Assembly: GCF_014230355.1 (NCBI RefSeq)
Contig: NZ_JACLAX010000006.1
Coordinates: 148,450 to 212,449, forward strand
DNA length: 64,000 nt
Direction of reading: 5' to 3'
Source of the DNA: Novosphingobium piscinae
Lineage (GTDB): Bacteria > Pseudomonadota > Alphaproteobacteria > Sphingomonadales > Sphingomonadaceae
In this document: positions 35,825-44,496 of the stretch, one piece after another
How the letters are laid out: each line of letters begins with the position of its first letter
Numbering within the stretch: position 1 is the first letter of the stretch
Notes under the pieces: model-generated
The model's input: the letters and a program-made list of their open reading frames with translations, nothing else
Told to the model about the DNA's origin: nothing
The model's database searches: none
Position numbers and translations under genes: made by a program

Positions 35825-37090
35825 ATGCCGGGGGGCAGGGTCAAGCGCTGGGCAGGCCTGGCCGCGCCCCTGTTCCTGGCCGCCTGTACTGTCATTCCTC
35901 CCGCGACCGGGCCGCGCCCGGTGCCCGCCCGGCCTGCTCCCGGCGCCGTGCCGTCGCCTGCGCCCCAGACCAGCCCTCCGGTCAACGCCGTCGCCCTCGG
36001 GGTGGCGCCGGGACCAGCCTTGACCGGGCTGCCGCTGGCCACCGCGCGCCCGGGCGCCGCGCTGCGCGCCTTCATCGAAAGCTGCCGTGCCCTGCTGGTG
36101 CGAACCGACCAGTCCGGCCTGACCCGCCCGGCCGACTGGCGCCCGGCCTGCACCGCCGCGCCGACCTGGCCTGCCACCGATGCCGCGGGTTTCTTCGCCA
36201 GCTGGTTTGAAACCGCCCGCGTCAGCGATGGACGCAGCTATGTGACCGGCTACTACGAGCCCGAAATCGCCGGGACGCGCACCGCCCAGCCGGGCTTCGC
36301 CGTGCCGGTCTACCGGGTGCCACCCGATCTGGTGCGCGCCTGGCCGTTCGAAACGCCGTTCGAACAGCGGGTCGGCCAGCCGCCCCTCGGTCGCTTCGAT
36401 GCCGACGGGCGCTTCGTGCCCTATTACGACCGCGCCCAGATCGAGGACGGGGCCCTGGCCGGCAAAGGGCTGGAGATCGGGTGGGCGGCCGATCCGGCAG
36501 AGCTGTTCTTCCTGCAGGTGCAGGGTTCGGGCCGGCTGATCGGGCCGGATGGTACGGTGATCCGCATTGGCTTCGCGGGGCAGAACGGCCATCCCTACAC
36601 CGGGATCGGCGCGGTCCTGCGCGATCGCGGGCTGATCGGAACCGGCCCCGGCCAGTATCCGGGATCGATGCAAGGGATCCTTGCCTACATTCGTGAGCAC
36701 CCCGAAGAAGGCCGGGCGCTGATGCGGCTCAACCGCAGCTACGTCTTCTTCCGCGAGGTGACCGGCGATGGTCCGGTCGGCGCGCTCAACGTGCCGATCC
36801 GCGGCCAGGCCAGCCTGGCCGCCGATCCGCTGATGGTTCCGCTTGGCGCCCCGGTGCTGCTGGCCGAGGCCGACCGGCCCGAGATCAACGGGCTGTGGGT
36901 GGCGCAGGATACGGGCGGGGCGATCAAGGGTGCCAACCGGTTCGATTCGTTCTGGGGTGCCGGGCCGACCGCCCGGGTGATCGCCGGGGGCATGGCGGCG
37001 CGCGGCGCGGCGCTGATCCTCCTGCCCAAGGGCACGCTCGCCCGTCTTTCCGCCCTGCCTGCCACCGCCCCGCAGCAGCGCCGCCGATGA
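35825..37090 (+). CDS. mltA: Membrane-bound lytic murein transglycosylase A
   Basis: 421 residues. Lipoprotein signal with APLFLAACTV lipobox (Cys about 21), proline-rich stretch to about 60, then the MltA double-psi barrel. Catalytic Asp region near the end: VAQDTGGAIKGANRFDSFWGAG (3D domain). Also YVTGYYEPEIAG and LFFLQVQGSGRL. It cleaves glycan strands making 1,6-anhydro-muropeptides. Its stop overlaps the smr ATG. Confidence 0.94.
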   Translation: MPGGRVKRWAGLAAPLFLAACTVIPPATGPRPVPARPAPGAVPSPAPQTSPPVNAVALGVAPGPALTGLPLATARPGAALRAFIESCRALLVRTDQSGLTRPADWRPACTAAPTWPATDAAGFFASWFETARVSDGRSYVTGYYEPEIAGTRTAQPGFAVPVYRVPPDLVRAWPFETPFEQRVGQPPLGRFDADGRFVPYYDRAQIEDGALAGKGLEIGWAADPAELFFLQVQGSGRLIGPDGTVIRIGFAGQNGHPYTGIGAVLRDRGLIGTGPGQYPGSMQGILAYIREHPEEGRALMRLNRSYVFFREVTGDGPVGALNVPIRGQASLAADPLMVPLGAPVLLAEADRPEINGLWVAQDTGGAIKGANRFDSFWGAGPTARVIAGGMAARGAALILLPKGTLARLSALPATAPQQRRR

Positions 37091-37677
37091 GCCGTCCCCC
37101 GCGCGGGCTGACGCCCGAGGAGGCCGAGCTATGGGCCAAGGTTGCGGCCACGGTGAAGCCGCTGCGTCCGCGCGCCCGGCCGGCTCCGCCCAGTCCGGCA
37201 ACTGTCCCCGCGCCCCCCGCATCTGGCATCCCCGCTGCGGCGGCGCCCCGCCTGCGCGGCCGGGTACCCCCCCCGCTGCCTCCGGTCGCGCCCGCTCCGA
37301 TGGCCCCGCCGCGTCCGCTCGACCGGCACGGGCTCGATGCCAGCTGGGAGCGCAAGCTCGCCAAGGCGGCGGTGACGCCCGATTTCACGCTCGACCTGCA
37401 TGGCCACTCGCTCGAGGCCGCGCACGGCCGGCTCGAGCACGGGCTGGCCCAGGCCCTGGCCCAGGGCGCGCGGGTGCTGCTGCTGGTGACCGGCCGGCCG
37501 CGGCCATCCGACGATCATGCCGGCCGCGGCGAGCGGCGCGGCGCGATCCGCGCCAAGGTGCTCGACTGGCTGGCCGCCGGTCCTTACGCCCAGCGCATCG
37601 CCGCCGTGCGCCAGGCCCATCCCCGCCATGGCGGGGCCGGCGCGCTCTACATCGTACTCAAGCGCCCGGGGCGCTGA
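37087..37677 (+). CDS. Smr domain endonuclease-like protein
   Basis: 196 residues. Overlaps the mltA stop (ATGA at 37087). First half proline/alanine-rich (about 30-75), then a Smr/MutS2 C-terminal domain: FTLDLHGHSLEAAH (DLHG) and a catalytic-loop HGGAGALYIVLKR near the end, with a TGRPRP..GRGERRGAIRAKVLDWL insert. The Smr domain has nicking or RNA-binding activity in other proteins. Role here unknown; the timA-mltA-smr order is common. Confidence 0.88.
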   Translation: MSRPPRGLTPEEAELWAKVAATVKPLRPRARPAPPSPATVPAPPASGIPAAAAPRLRGRVPPPLPPVAPAPMAPPRPLDRHGLDASWERKLAKAAVTPDFTLDLHGHSLEAAHGRLEHGLAQALAQGARVLLLVTGRPRPSDDHAGRGERRGAIRAKVLDWLAAGPYAQRIAAVRQAHPRHGGAGALYIVLKRPGR

Positions 37678-37681
37678 CCGC

Positions 37682-38146
37682 TCACTCGGGCGCGACGAGG
37701 ATCCGCACCTGCGCCACCGGGCTCTTGCGCAGCCGCACGGTGTAGCGCCCAGCGGGCAGCTGGAAGCTGACGATCTTGCGGATGCCCGAGCAGGCGGGGC
37801 CATGCGTATGGCCGCTGCTCTGTAGGGTGACGCCGGCGGCCAGCACGTCGATCCAGGCCGCATCCGACAGGAGGACCCGGTAGGTCCCGGTCTGCGGCAC
37901 GATCAGCGGGCGGTTGCCGCCATAGCCCGCCTCGGGCTCGGCCATGGCGGTCAAGGCCATGGTGGCGGGCTGGCCCAGCCGTAGCGATCCTGCGCGGGTG
38001 GGGGCCGCGCGCCATGCGGCCAGGTCGGCGGGCAGGGGGGCGGGGACCGCGGGACAGGCCGCGGCTGCGGGTGCGGGGGTGGTGGTCGGGGCAGGCGCGG
38101 CGGTCGCGGCCAGCGGGGCGGCAAGGCTCAGCAGCAGGGGCAGCAT
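37682..38146 (-). CDS. Secreted protein of unknown function
   Basis: 154 residues. Signal peptide MLPLLLSLAAPLAATAA, then a proline/threonine/alanine-rich stretch. Beta-rich mature part with NRPLIVPQTGTYRVLLSDAAWIDVLAAG, HTHGPACSGIRKIVSFQLPAGRYTVRLRKSP. Two cysteines (near CPAVPAP and PACSG) could form a disulfide. I cannot name a family. It converges on smr with a 4-base gap and is divergent from the next gene. Confidence 0.65.
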   Translation of the reverse strand: MLPLLLSLAAPLAATAAPAPTTTPAPAAAACPAVPAPLPADLAAWRAAPTRAGSLRLGQPATMALTAMAEPEAGYGGNRPLIVPQTGTYRVLLSDAAWIDVLAAGVTLQSSGHTHGPACSGIRKIVSFQLPAGRYTVRLRKSPVAQVRILVAPE

Positions 38147-38187
38147 GACCCCTGTCTTCCAGCTTTGGCGGCCACTGTCCAGCCGGC

Positions 38188-38619
38188 GTGGCCCGGTTGC
38201 TCGCCCGGTTCCGGCGGCTTGAGCGGCGCCGCCCGGCCGCGCATAAGGCGATGATGGTCTGGGATCTCGGCAAGGCGATGCGCCGCAAGGAGGAGTTCGA
38301 GTCGGCGCGGCTCATCGATTTCGCGTTCCGTCAGCGGGCGCGGGCGCTGCGCTTGCTGATCGGCGCGCTGGGGCTGGGCGGGACCGAACCGGCCGCCCCC
38401 GAGCCGGCCGCCCCGGGCCAGCCGGACCCGGGCGCAACGGTCATCGCGCTTGCCGCCGAGCTGGCGGTGCTCCCCGATGCCCTGGTGGTCGAGCGGCTGG
38501 CCGAGCTGAGCGGTCTCGATCGCGACGCCGTGGCGGCGCACCTGCCGGCCTGCATGGCCGAGGCGCGCCGCCAGGTGATCGCCGAGCGGGGTGATCCCTC
38601 GCCGATCCGGCTGGGCTAA
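38188..38619 (+). CDS. Hypothetical protein, helical, Leu/Ala-rich
   Basis: 143 residues from GTG 38188. Two parts: a basic helical N-terminus (MARLLARFRRLERRRP..MRRKEEFESARLIDFAFRQRARALRLLIGALGL) and, after a PEPAAPGQPDPG linker, LAAELAVLPDALVVERLAELSGLDRDAVAAHLPACMAEARRQVIAE. An alternative start is the ATG of MVWDLGKAM. The acidic/basic alternation of the second half suggests a helical bundle. I do not recognise it. Converges on ahpF with a 4-base gap. Confidence 0.55.
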   Translation: MARLLARFRRLERRRPAAHKAMMVWDLGKAMRRKEEFESARLIDFAFRQRARALRLLIGALGLGGTEPAAPEPAAPGQPDPGATVIALAAELAVLPDALVVERLAELSGLDRDAVAAHLPACMAEARRQVIAERGDPSPIRLG

Positions 38620-38623
38620 GGGC

Positions 38624-40210
38624 TCAGGCCGCCTCGGCCACCCGCTCTTCCGCGGGCAGACGGATCAGGTAGTCGAAGGCCGAGAGCGCCGCGGTGGCTC
38701 CCGCGCCGGTGGCGATGATGATCTGCTTGTAGGGCACCGTGGTGGCATCGCCCGCCGCGAAGATCCCGGGCACCGAGGTCTCGCCGCGCGCGTCGATCTC
38801 GATCTCGCCGCGCGGGGTGAGGGCGACGGTGCCCTTGAGCCATTCGGTGTTCGGCACCAGCCCGATCTGGACGAAGATCCCCTCCAGCTCGACCGTGTGC
38901 AGCGTCTCGGTGGGGCGGTCCTGGTAGACCAGCCCGGTCACCTTGCTGCCATCGCCCAGCACCTCGGTGGTCAGTGCCGAGGTGATGACCGCCACGTTGG
39001 GCAGCGAGCGGAGCTTGGCCTGCAGCACCGCATCGGCGCGCAGCTGGCTGTCGAACTCGATCAGGGTGACGTGGGCGACGATGCCCGCGAGGTCGATCGC
39101 CGCCTCGACGCCCGAGTTGCCGCCGCCGATCACCGCCACGCGCTTGCCCTTGAACAGCGGGCCGTCGCAGTGCGGGCAATAGGCCACGCCCTTGTTGGCG
39201 TATTCCTTCTCGCCCGGCACGTTCATTTTGCGCCAGCGCGCCCCGGTCGAGAGGATCACCGAACGGGCCTTGAGGCTGGCGCCGTTGGCCAGCACGATCT
39301 CGTGCAGGCCGCCGGGACGCGTCGCCGGGATCAGCTGCTCGGCGCGCTGCAGGTTCATCACGTCGACGTCATAGTCGCGCACGTGGCTTTCCAGCGCGGC
39401 GGCCAGCTTGGGGCCGTCGGTCTGCGACACCGAGATGAAGTTCTCGATGCCCATCGTGTCCATCACCTGGCCGCCGAAGCGCTCTGCCGCCACGCCGGTG
39501 CGGATGCCCTTGCGCGCGGTGTAGATCGCCGCGGCCGCGCCGGCCGGGCCGCCACCCACGATCAGAACCTCGTAGGGCGCCTTGGCCGCGATCTCGGCGG
39601 CGGCGCGATCGGCCGCGCCGGTGTCGAGCTTGGCGAGGATCTCCTCGAGCGTCATCTTGCCCGAGCCCCACATTGCGCCATCGAGGAAGGTGGCGGGCAC
39701 GGCCATCACGCCGCGCGCCTCGACCTCGCCCTGGAAGGCACCGCCTTCGATCAGGGTGGCCGATACGTTGGGATTGGTCAGCGCGATCAGGGTCAGGGCC
39801 TGCACCACGTCGGGGCAGTTGTGGCACGACAGCGAGAAGTACATCTCGAAGCTGTGCGTGCCGGGCAGGGCGCGGATCTGGGCCAGGGTCTCGTCCGAAA
39901 CCTTGGGCGGATGGCCACCGGCCCACAGCAGGGCCAGCACCAGCGAGGTGAATTCGTGGCCCAGCGGAACGCCGGCGAAGCGGACATGGGCTTCGGGCTG
40001 AAGGGCGCTGGCGATGGTGAAGCTGGGGACGCGGGCATCGGTGCCGTCGAAGGCGACCGAGACCTTGTCGCTCAGCCCGGCGATCTGGGTCAGGAGGTTG
40101 CGCGTCTCGGTGGACTTGGCGTCATCGCCCAGCGTCGCGACCAGCGCGATCGGGCGGCGCAGCATGCCGAGATACTGGGTGAGCTGCTGGGTGGTGGCGG
40201 CATCGAGCAT
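38624..40210 (-). CDS. ahpF: Alkyl hydroperoxide reductase subunit F
   Basis: 528 residues. N-terminal double thioredoxin-fold domain with the redox pair CHNC at 129-132; FAD site [17 protein letters not shown] from 219; the second, FAD-adjacent pair CPHC at 345-348; NADH site [17 protein letters not shown]. Electrons pass NADH, FAD, CPHC, CHNC to AhpC. Ends with [17 protein letters not shown]. The 111-base gap between its start and ahpC on the same strand fits one transcript led by ahpC. Confidence 0.95.
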   Translation of the reverse strand: MLDAATTQQLTQYLGMLRRPIALVATLGDDAKSTETRNLLTQIAGLSDKVSVAFDGTDARVPSFTIASALQPEAHVRFAGVPLGHEFTSLVLALLWAGGHPPKVSDETLAQIRALPGTHSFEMYFSLSCHNCPDVVQALTLIALTNPNVSATLIEGGAFQGEVEARGVMAVPATFLDGAMWGSGKMTLEEILAKLDTGAADRAAAEIAAKAPYEVLIVGGGPAGAAAAIYTARKGIRTGVAAERFGGQVMDTMGIENFISVSQTDGPKLAAALESHVRDYDVDVMNLQRAEQLIPATRPGGLHEIVLANGASLKARSVILSTGARWRKMNVPGEKEYANKGVAYCPHCDGPLFKGKRVAVIGGGNSGVEAAIDLAGIVAHVTLIEFDSQLRADAVLQAKLRSLPNVAVITSALTTEVLGDGSKVTGLVYQDRPTETLHTVELEGIFVQIGLVPNTEWLKGTVALTPRGEIEIDARGETSVPGIFAAGDATTVPYKQIIIATGAGATAALSAFDYLIRLPAEERVAEAA

Positions 40211-40321
40211 GGTCTTGGTCCTTGGTGTGAAACGGGGGAGGGTGGAAGCCCGGGGCAGTTAGGGGACAAGCCCCGGGCTTCCGTTCAGACCCGTCGGCCC
40301 GATCCGCGTGTGGTCAGCGGA

Positions 40322-40885
40322 TCAGATCTTGCCGACGAGGTCGATCGAGGGAGCGAGCGTTTCGGCGCCTTCTTCCCACTTGGCCGGGCAGACCTGGCCG
40401 GGGTGCTCCTGCCAGTACTTGGCGGCCTTGATCTTGCGGACGAGCTCGGCGGCGTTGCGGCCGACGCCCTCGGGGGTCACTTCGACGAGCTGGAGCACGC
40501 CGTTCGGGTCGGTCACGAAGGTGCCGCGATCCGCCAGGCCAACGCCTTCGCGCAGGTTGTTGAACGCCTTGCTCAGCGTGTGGTTCTGGTCACCGACCAG
40601 GTGATACTTGATCTTGCCGATCGCCGGCGAGGTGTCGGCCCAGGCCTTGTGGCTGAAGTGCGTGTCGGTCGAAACGCCGAACACTTCCACGCCCATCGCC
40701 TGCAGTTCGGCGTACTTGTCGGCCAGGTCTTCCAGCTCGGTCGGGCAGACGAAGGTGAAGTCGGCCGGATAGAAGAAGAACACCGCCCACTTGCCGAGCA
40801 CGTCCTGCTCGGTGATGTCGACGAACTGGCCGTCCTTGTACGAGGTGGCCGCGAACGGCTGCAGCTGGCTGCCAATGATACCCAT
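40322..40885 (-). CDS. ahpC: Alkyl hydroperoxide reductase subunit C (peroxiredoxin)
   Basis: 187 residues, the length of E. coli AhpC. Peroxidatic Cys47 in ADFTFVCPTE, resolving Cys166 in GQVCPAKWEEGA. Reduces H2O2 and organic peroxides with electrons from AhpF. Starts with ATG 40885 (MGIIGSQLQPF); a longer frame from 40918 lies in the leader. The upstream region has two palindromes that could bind OxyR. Confidence 0.97.
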   Translation of the reverse strand: MGIIGSQLQPFAATSYKDGQFVDITEQDVLGKWAVFFFYPADFTFVCPTELEDLADKYAELQAMGVEVFGVSTDTHFSHKAWADTSPAIGKIKYHLVGDQNHTLSKAFNNLREGVGLADRGTFVTDPNGVLQLVEVTPEGVGRNAAELVRKIKAAKYWQEHPGQVCPAKWEEGAETLAPSIDLVGKI

Positions 40886-40948
40886 CGATTGTGTCTCCGG
40901 TTGAGAGTGAAGCTTCAACGCAGCCGGAGATAGGCGCGGCGGGCCGAG

Positions 40949-40969
40949 TCGGGAAATGCGGATTCCCGA
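40949..40969 (-). promoter_or_regulatory. Palindrome TCGGGAA-N7-TTCCCGA upstream of ahpC
   Basis: 7-base perfect arms, 64 bases before the ahpC start. Located in what is probably the 5' leader or promoter core on the minus strand; may be a second operator or a leader hairpin. Confidence 0.35.
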
Positions 40970-41002
40970 TTAATTCGATTTGCCTGGTCGATTACCGATG
41001 AA

Positions 41003-41023
41003 TTGATCGGTTTTGTCGATCAA
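41003..41023 (-). promoter_or_regulatory. Candidate OxyR-type site TTGATCG-N7-CGATCAA
   Basis: Perfect 7-base arms spaced by 7 bases, about 118 bases before ahpC. Reading on towards the gene, further ATCG/CGAC words follow at short distance. The ATxG-N7-CxAT tetramer pattern of OxyR sites is partly met (ATCG-N7-CGAT). Not proven. Confidence 0.45.
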
Positions 41024-41092
41024 ATGTGAATGCGTCGCAAGTGATGCTATCGACCTGCGGGGGTCTGGATGGGCTTAGGCAAACCTCCATGT

Positions 41093-41179
41093 CCTCGTCA
41101 TCCCGGGCTTGACCCGGGATCAGGCTGTTCTCTTGCGACCAAGGCACCCTTGTCCCGGGTCAAGCCCGGGATGACGAGG
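41093..41179. repeat. Perfect 27-base inverted repeat, family D
   Basis: CCTCGTCATCCCGGGCTTGA.. at 41093-41119 and its exact reverse complement at 41153-41179, with a 33-base spacer. The RNA would form a very stable stem-loop. The arms hold the nested palindrome TCCCGGGCTTGACCCGGGA. It lies between divergently read ahpC and the end of aroC and may terminate aroC. Confidence 0.85.
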
Positions 41180-41212
41180 GGTATGGTCTGTCTCGCAACA
41201 GAGCCTGACGCG

Positions 41213-42295
41213 TCAGCCGCACTGCCCGCGGTGCAGCAGCTTGTGGTCGGCCAGGACCAGCGCCATCATCGCCTCGACCACGGGCACGCCGCGGATGCCG
41301 ACGCAGGGATCGTGGCGGCCCTTGGTGCGGATCTCGCCGGCGGTGCCGTCGCGGGTGATCGTTTCCACCGGGGTCAGGATCGAGCTGGTCGGCTTGAAGG
41401 CCACGCGCACGGTGACCGGCTGGCCGGTGGAGATGCCGCCGGCAATCCCGCCGGCATGGTTGGCCAGGAACGCCGGGCCACCCTCGGCCGGGCGCATCGG
41501 ATCGGCGTTCTGCTCGCCGGTCAGGCGCGCCGCGGCGAAGCCGTCGCCGATTTCCACGCCCTTGACCGCGTTGATCCCCATCATCGCCGCGGCCAGATCG
41601 GCATCGAGCTTGCCATAGAGCGGCGCGCCCCAGCCGGCGGGAACCCCGGTGGCCTCGCAGGCCACCACCGCGCCGACCGAGCTGCCGGCAAGGCGCGCAT
41701 CATCGACGATCTTTTCCCAGCGCCGGGCCGCGGCCGCATCGGGACAGAAAAAGGGATTGCGATCGATTTCGGCGGGATCGAAGTTCGCCAGGTCGATCGC
41801 ATCGCCGCCGATCTCGCTCACCCAGGCACGGATCGTCACCTCGGGAATGACCAGCCGCGCCACTGCGCCCGCCGCCACCCGCGCCGCGGTCTCGCGCGCC
41901 GAGGAGCGCCCGCCGCCGCGATAATCGCGCAGGCCGTACTTGGCGTCATAGGCATAGTCGGCATGGCCGGGGCGATAGGCCAGCGCCACTTCGCTGTAGT
42001 CCTTCGAGCGCTGGTCGGTGTTCTCGATCATGAGGCTGATCGGGGTGCCCGTGGTGCGCTGGGCGCCGTCCGGGCCCTCGAACACGCCGGACAGGATGCG
42101 GACCTGATCCGGTTCCTGCCGCTGGGTGGTGAACTTGCTCTGCCCGGGCTTGCGCTTGTCAAGGAAGGGCTGGATCTCGGCCTCGCTCAGGCGCAGCCCC
42201 GGCGGGCATCCGTCCACCACGGCGCCCAGCGCGGGCCCATGGCTTTCGCCCCAGGTGGTGAAACGCAGCAGGCGGCCGAAGGTGTTGTACGACAT
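41213..42295 (-). CDS. aroC: Chorismate synthase
   Basis: 360 residues. Signatures: [19 protein letters not shown], then [18 protein letters not shown] (motif 2) and RGHDPC-like [19 protein letters not shown] near the end. Uses reduced FMN to convert EPSP to chorismate, ending the shikimate route. ATG 42295 fits the family N-terminus [22 protein letters not shown]; a longer open frame from 42400 runs through low-complexity sequence and is rejected. Confidence 0.96.
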   Translation of the reverse strand: MSYNTFGRLLRFTTWGESHGPALGAVVDGCPPGLRLSEAEIQPFLDKRKPGQSKFTTQRQEPDQVRILSGVFEGPDGAQRTTGTPISLMIENTDQRSKDYSEVALAYRPGHADYAYDAKYGLRDYRGGGRSSARETAARVAAGAVARLVIPEVTIRAWVSEIGGDAIDLANFDPAEIDRNPFFCPDAAAARRWEKIVDDARLAGSSVGAVVACEATGVPAGWGAPLYGKLDADLAAAMMGINAVKGVEIGDGFAAARLTGEQNADPMRPAEGGPAFLANHAGGIAGGISTGQPVTVRVAFKPTSSILTPVETITRDGTAGEIRTKGRHDPCVGIRGVPVVEAMMALVLADHKLLHRGQCG

Positions 42296-42550
42296 GGGCC
42301 AGCGCTTTTGCGCGGTTCGGGCGAAATGTCCACTGGCGGGGCGAGCGCGGCAGGTGGCGGGACAACCGGGACGATCGCTCGCCTGTGGCCGTTGCCCCAT
42401 AACGGGACGCTCTGGCTGAACGGCAAGTTAACCATGTTTGACTCGGGCGCAGCCGCCCCATAGCCTTGCGCAAAACAGCCGAGTCGCACCGTTCTGACCT
42501 TTTTCTGTTCTCACAAATTTTTGTGCGTTCAGTTAGTTATTGGGGGCTCT

Positions 42551-43201
42551 ATGCGATTTTCGACAGTCTTGAAATGCGGCATGGCAACGGCGGCAGCCTG
42601 GCTTGCGACCGCTCCGGCGCAGGCTGCGGTGCTGGATTTCAGCGGTGACATCTGCGGTGTCAGCGCGACCTTCGAGTCTTGTGGCAACGGGTCCGTGCTC
42701 AACCAGGGCTATGGTGACATCGCCGGACAGCTTGATGTGATTTACAGCGGCCTGTTCCGCTGGGGTTCCGGCTACAACGGCACGACCGACGTGGCCTATG
42801 CTGGTCAGAACGTTGCTGGCGAGATTTTCCTGTCTCCGCTTTCCGGCTTCTCGGTAACGCTCAACAGCCTGAGTTTGCACAGCTGGCTCTCAGCCAATCG
42901 GAACACGAGCCTGGTCATCCGTGACGGATCTAACACCCTGCTGGCTGGACCGGGCGCACTCTCGTTCGGCACGACCTACAACTCGGGTTCGCTCAACCTC
43001 ACCAGCACCAACGGGTTGAAGATCCAGTGGGGTCCCGATGCCTTCAACGTCGGCATCGACAACGTCGCCTTCACGGTCCAGGCGACCCAGACCAACGGCG
43101 CCGTTCCGGAACCGTCGACCTGGGCGATGATGCTGGTCGGTTTCGGCGCGGTGGGCGCGGCGCTGCGCCGCCGCCAGCAGGTGCAGCTCCGCTACGCCTG
43201 A
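42551..43201 (+). CDS. PEPxxWA-CTERM sorting domain-containing protein
   Basis: 216 residues. N-terminal signal (MRFSTVLKCGMATAAAWLATAPAQA), then a polar, Ser/Asn/Gly-rich, beta-like body (ICGVSATFESCGNGSVLNQGYGD; SGLFRWGSGYNGTTDV; LSLHSWLSANRNTSLVIRDGSNTLL; IQWGPDAFNVGIDNVAFTV) and the sorting tail VPEPSTWAMMLVGFGAVGAALRRRQQ. Body is less GC-rich than its neighbours. The tail is a variant PEP-CTERM signal typical of sphingomonads, processed by an exosortase, which is not in this window. ATG 42551 has GGGGG before it. Confidence 0.9.
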   Translation: MRFSTVLKCGMATAAAWLATAPAQAAVLDFSGDICGVSATFESCGNGSVLNQGYGDIAGQLDVIYSGLFRWGSGYNGTTDVAYAGQNVAGEIFLSPLSGFSVTLNSLSLHSWLSANRNTSLVIRDGSNTLLAGPGALSFGTTYNSGSLNLTSTNGLKIQWGPDAFNVGIDNVAFTVQATQTNGAVPEPSTWAMMLVGFGAVGAALRRRQQVQLRYA

Positions 43202-43240
43202 CCGGCCTGATCGATCTGCCAGCAGACGATCTGCCAACAG

Positions 43241-43271
43241 ACAGGGCGCGGCGCCGGACGCCGCGCCCTGT
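43241..43271 (+). terminator. Hairpin terminator of the PEP-CTERM gene
   Basis: 13-base stem ACAGGGCGCGGCG / CGCCGCGCCCTGT, loop CCGGA, followed by TTCC. Starts 40 bases after the stop codon at 43201. Stable stem, weak U-tract. Confidence 0.75.
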
Positions 43272-43439
43272 TCCGTTTCCGGCCGGCGACCGGCGCGTCT
43301 CTCGCCTGTCCCGCATCTGGCCGCTGTCCTACATCGCTCCGGCCTGTCACACTCGGTGCGCCGCGGTTTCGGCCTTCATGGCCGGGGCGCGCGCCAGAAA
43401 AGTCTTGCCTGCGCGCTGTGTGCGAGGTTTGCGAAGTTC

Positions 43440-43482
43440 GTGTAGTTGACCCGGCAGGACAGGCCTGCAGGGTCAACTACAC
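43440..43482. promoter_or_regulatory. Long hairpin upstream of sbtA
   Basis: GTGTAGTTGACCC at 43440-43452 and its exact complement GGGTCAACTACAC at 43470-43482; the spacer has an inner GCAGG/CCTGC stem. It lies 45 bases before the sbtA ATG. Both a DNA-binding palindrome and an RNA leader structure are possible. Confidence 0.6.
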
Positions 43483-43527
43483 GCAGCAGGTCCAGGATGA
43501 TCCGTCCAGATCGAGGGGAATGCCGGA

Positions 43528-44496
43528 ATGGCCCTTGATGCCCTTTTGCAGCCGGTGGTGCTGTTCTTCCTGCTCGGCTTGCTGGCGGCCTTCGTGCGCT
43601 CCGACCTGGCCGTGCCCGAGGCGGTGGCCAAGACGATCGCCCTGTACCTGATGATGTCGATCGGCCTGCGCGGCGGGGGAGAAGTCGCTGACAGCGGGCT
43701 GACCGGGGCGATGCTGATCGCCGCCGGCTGCGGGCTGCTGCTGTCGTTCCTCCTGCCGCTGCCGGCCTTCTGGCTGCTGCAGGCACTGGGCAGGCTGGAC
43801 AGGACCAATGCGGCCGCCGTCGCGGCGCATTACGGCTCGGTCAGCGTGGTGACCTTCGCGGCGGGGTCGGAAGTGCTGCGCAGCATCGGCATGGCGCCCG
43901 CCGGCTTCATGGTGGCGGTCCTTGCGCTGATGGAGACACCGGCGATCCTGACCGGTCTGCTGCTCGCCAAGGGCGGCCGGAGCGATGCTCTGGCGGCACG
44001 CGGGGGGCTGCTGCACGAAACCTTCTTCAACGGTTCGGTCGTGCTGCTGGTCGGCAGTTTCGTCATCGGCATGATCGCCGGTGAGAAGGGCTTCGCCCCG
44101 ATTGCCCCGGTGTTCGATGATCTGTTCAAGGGCATGCTGTGCCTGTTCCTGCTCGACATGGGACTGGTCGCGGCGCGGCGCCTGCTCGACAAACGGGCGT
44201 TGACGCTGCGCACCGTCATCCTCGCCATTGCCCTGCCGATCGCCAACGGGACGGTCGGGGTCTCCCTGGGGATCCTCGGCGGGCTTGACGCGGGTTCCGC
44301 CGCCGCGCTCGGCATCCTGGCGGGCAGCGCCAGCTACATCGCGGTTCCGGCGGTGATGCGGCTGGTCCTGCCCGAGGCCAACCCCGGGCTCTATCTGGGC
44401 ATGAGCCTGGCCGTGACCTTCCCCTTCAACCTCACGCTGGGCATTCCCTACTACGCCTGGGTCGCCCAGCATCTGCACAAGGTGGTCCTGCCATGA
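43528..44496 (+). CDS. sbtA: Sodium-dependent bicarbonate transporter SbtA
   Basis: 322 residues, about ten membrane helices in two inverted halves. Core VAKTIALYLMMSIGLRGGGEV, the helix-breaking AAHYGSVSVVTFAAGSEVL, and the second repeat LGILAGSASYIAVPAVMRLVLPEANPG, as in the SbtA bicarbonate/Na+ symporter of cyanobacteria. It imports HCO3- across the inner membrane. It is joined (ATG overlap, 44493) to a PII-like partner, sbtB, as in cyanobacteria. Not expected in a strict heterotroph, so it may feed anaplerotic carboxylation or carbonic anhydrase. Confidence 0.93.
   Translation: MALDALLQPVVLFFLLGLLAAFVRSDLAVPEAVAKTIALYLMMSIGLRGGGEVADSGLTGAMLIAAGCGLLLSFLLPLPAFWLLQALGRLDRTNAAAVAAHYGSVSVVTFAAGSEVLRSIGMAPAGFMVAVLALMETPAILTGLLLAKGGRSDALAARGGLLHETFFNGSVVLLVGSFVIGMIAGEKGFAPIAPVFDDLFKGMLCLFLLDMGLVAARRLLDKRALTLRTVILAIALPIANGTVGVSLGILGGLDAGSAAALGILAGSASYIAVPAVMRLVLPEANPGLYLGMSLAVTFPFNLTLGIPYYAWVAQHLHKVVLP

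Larger units (their letters stand above)
40886..41212. other. Gene-free stretch between ahpC and aroC
   Basis: 327 bases. It contains the ahpC upstream palindromes, an A/T-richer promoter zone (40970-41035), and the 27-base-arm inverted repeat at 41093-41179. No open frame in it looks coding. Confidence 0.5.
43202..43527. other. Gene-free stretch with terminator and regulatory hairpin
   Basis: 326 bases. Terminator of the PEP-CTERM gene at 43241-43271, then a GC-rich part without recognisable coding, then the hairpin 43440-43482 and the RBS region of sbtA. Confidence 0.5.

Noticed and set aside
38591..40933. 780-codon plus-strand frame over ahpF and ahpC
   Set aside because: Antisense to two well-conserved genes, with a repetitive Gly/Arg/His-rich product.
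42551..43201. Local exosortase for the PEPxxWA-CTERM protein
   Set aside because: No exosortase gene in the window; the sorting enzyme must be elsewhere.
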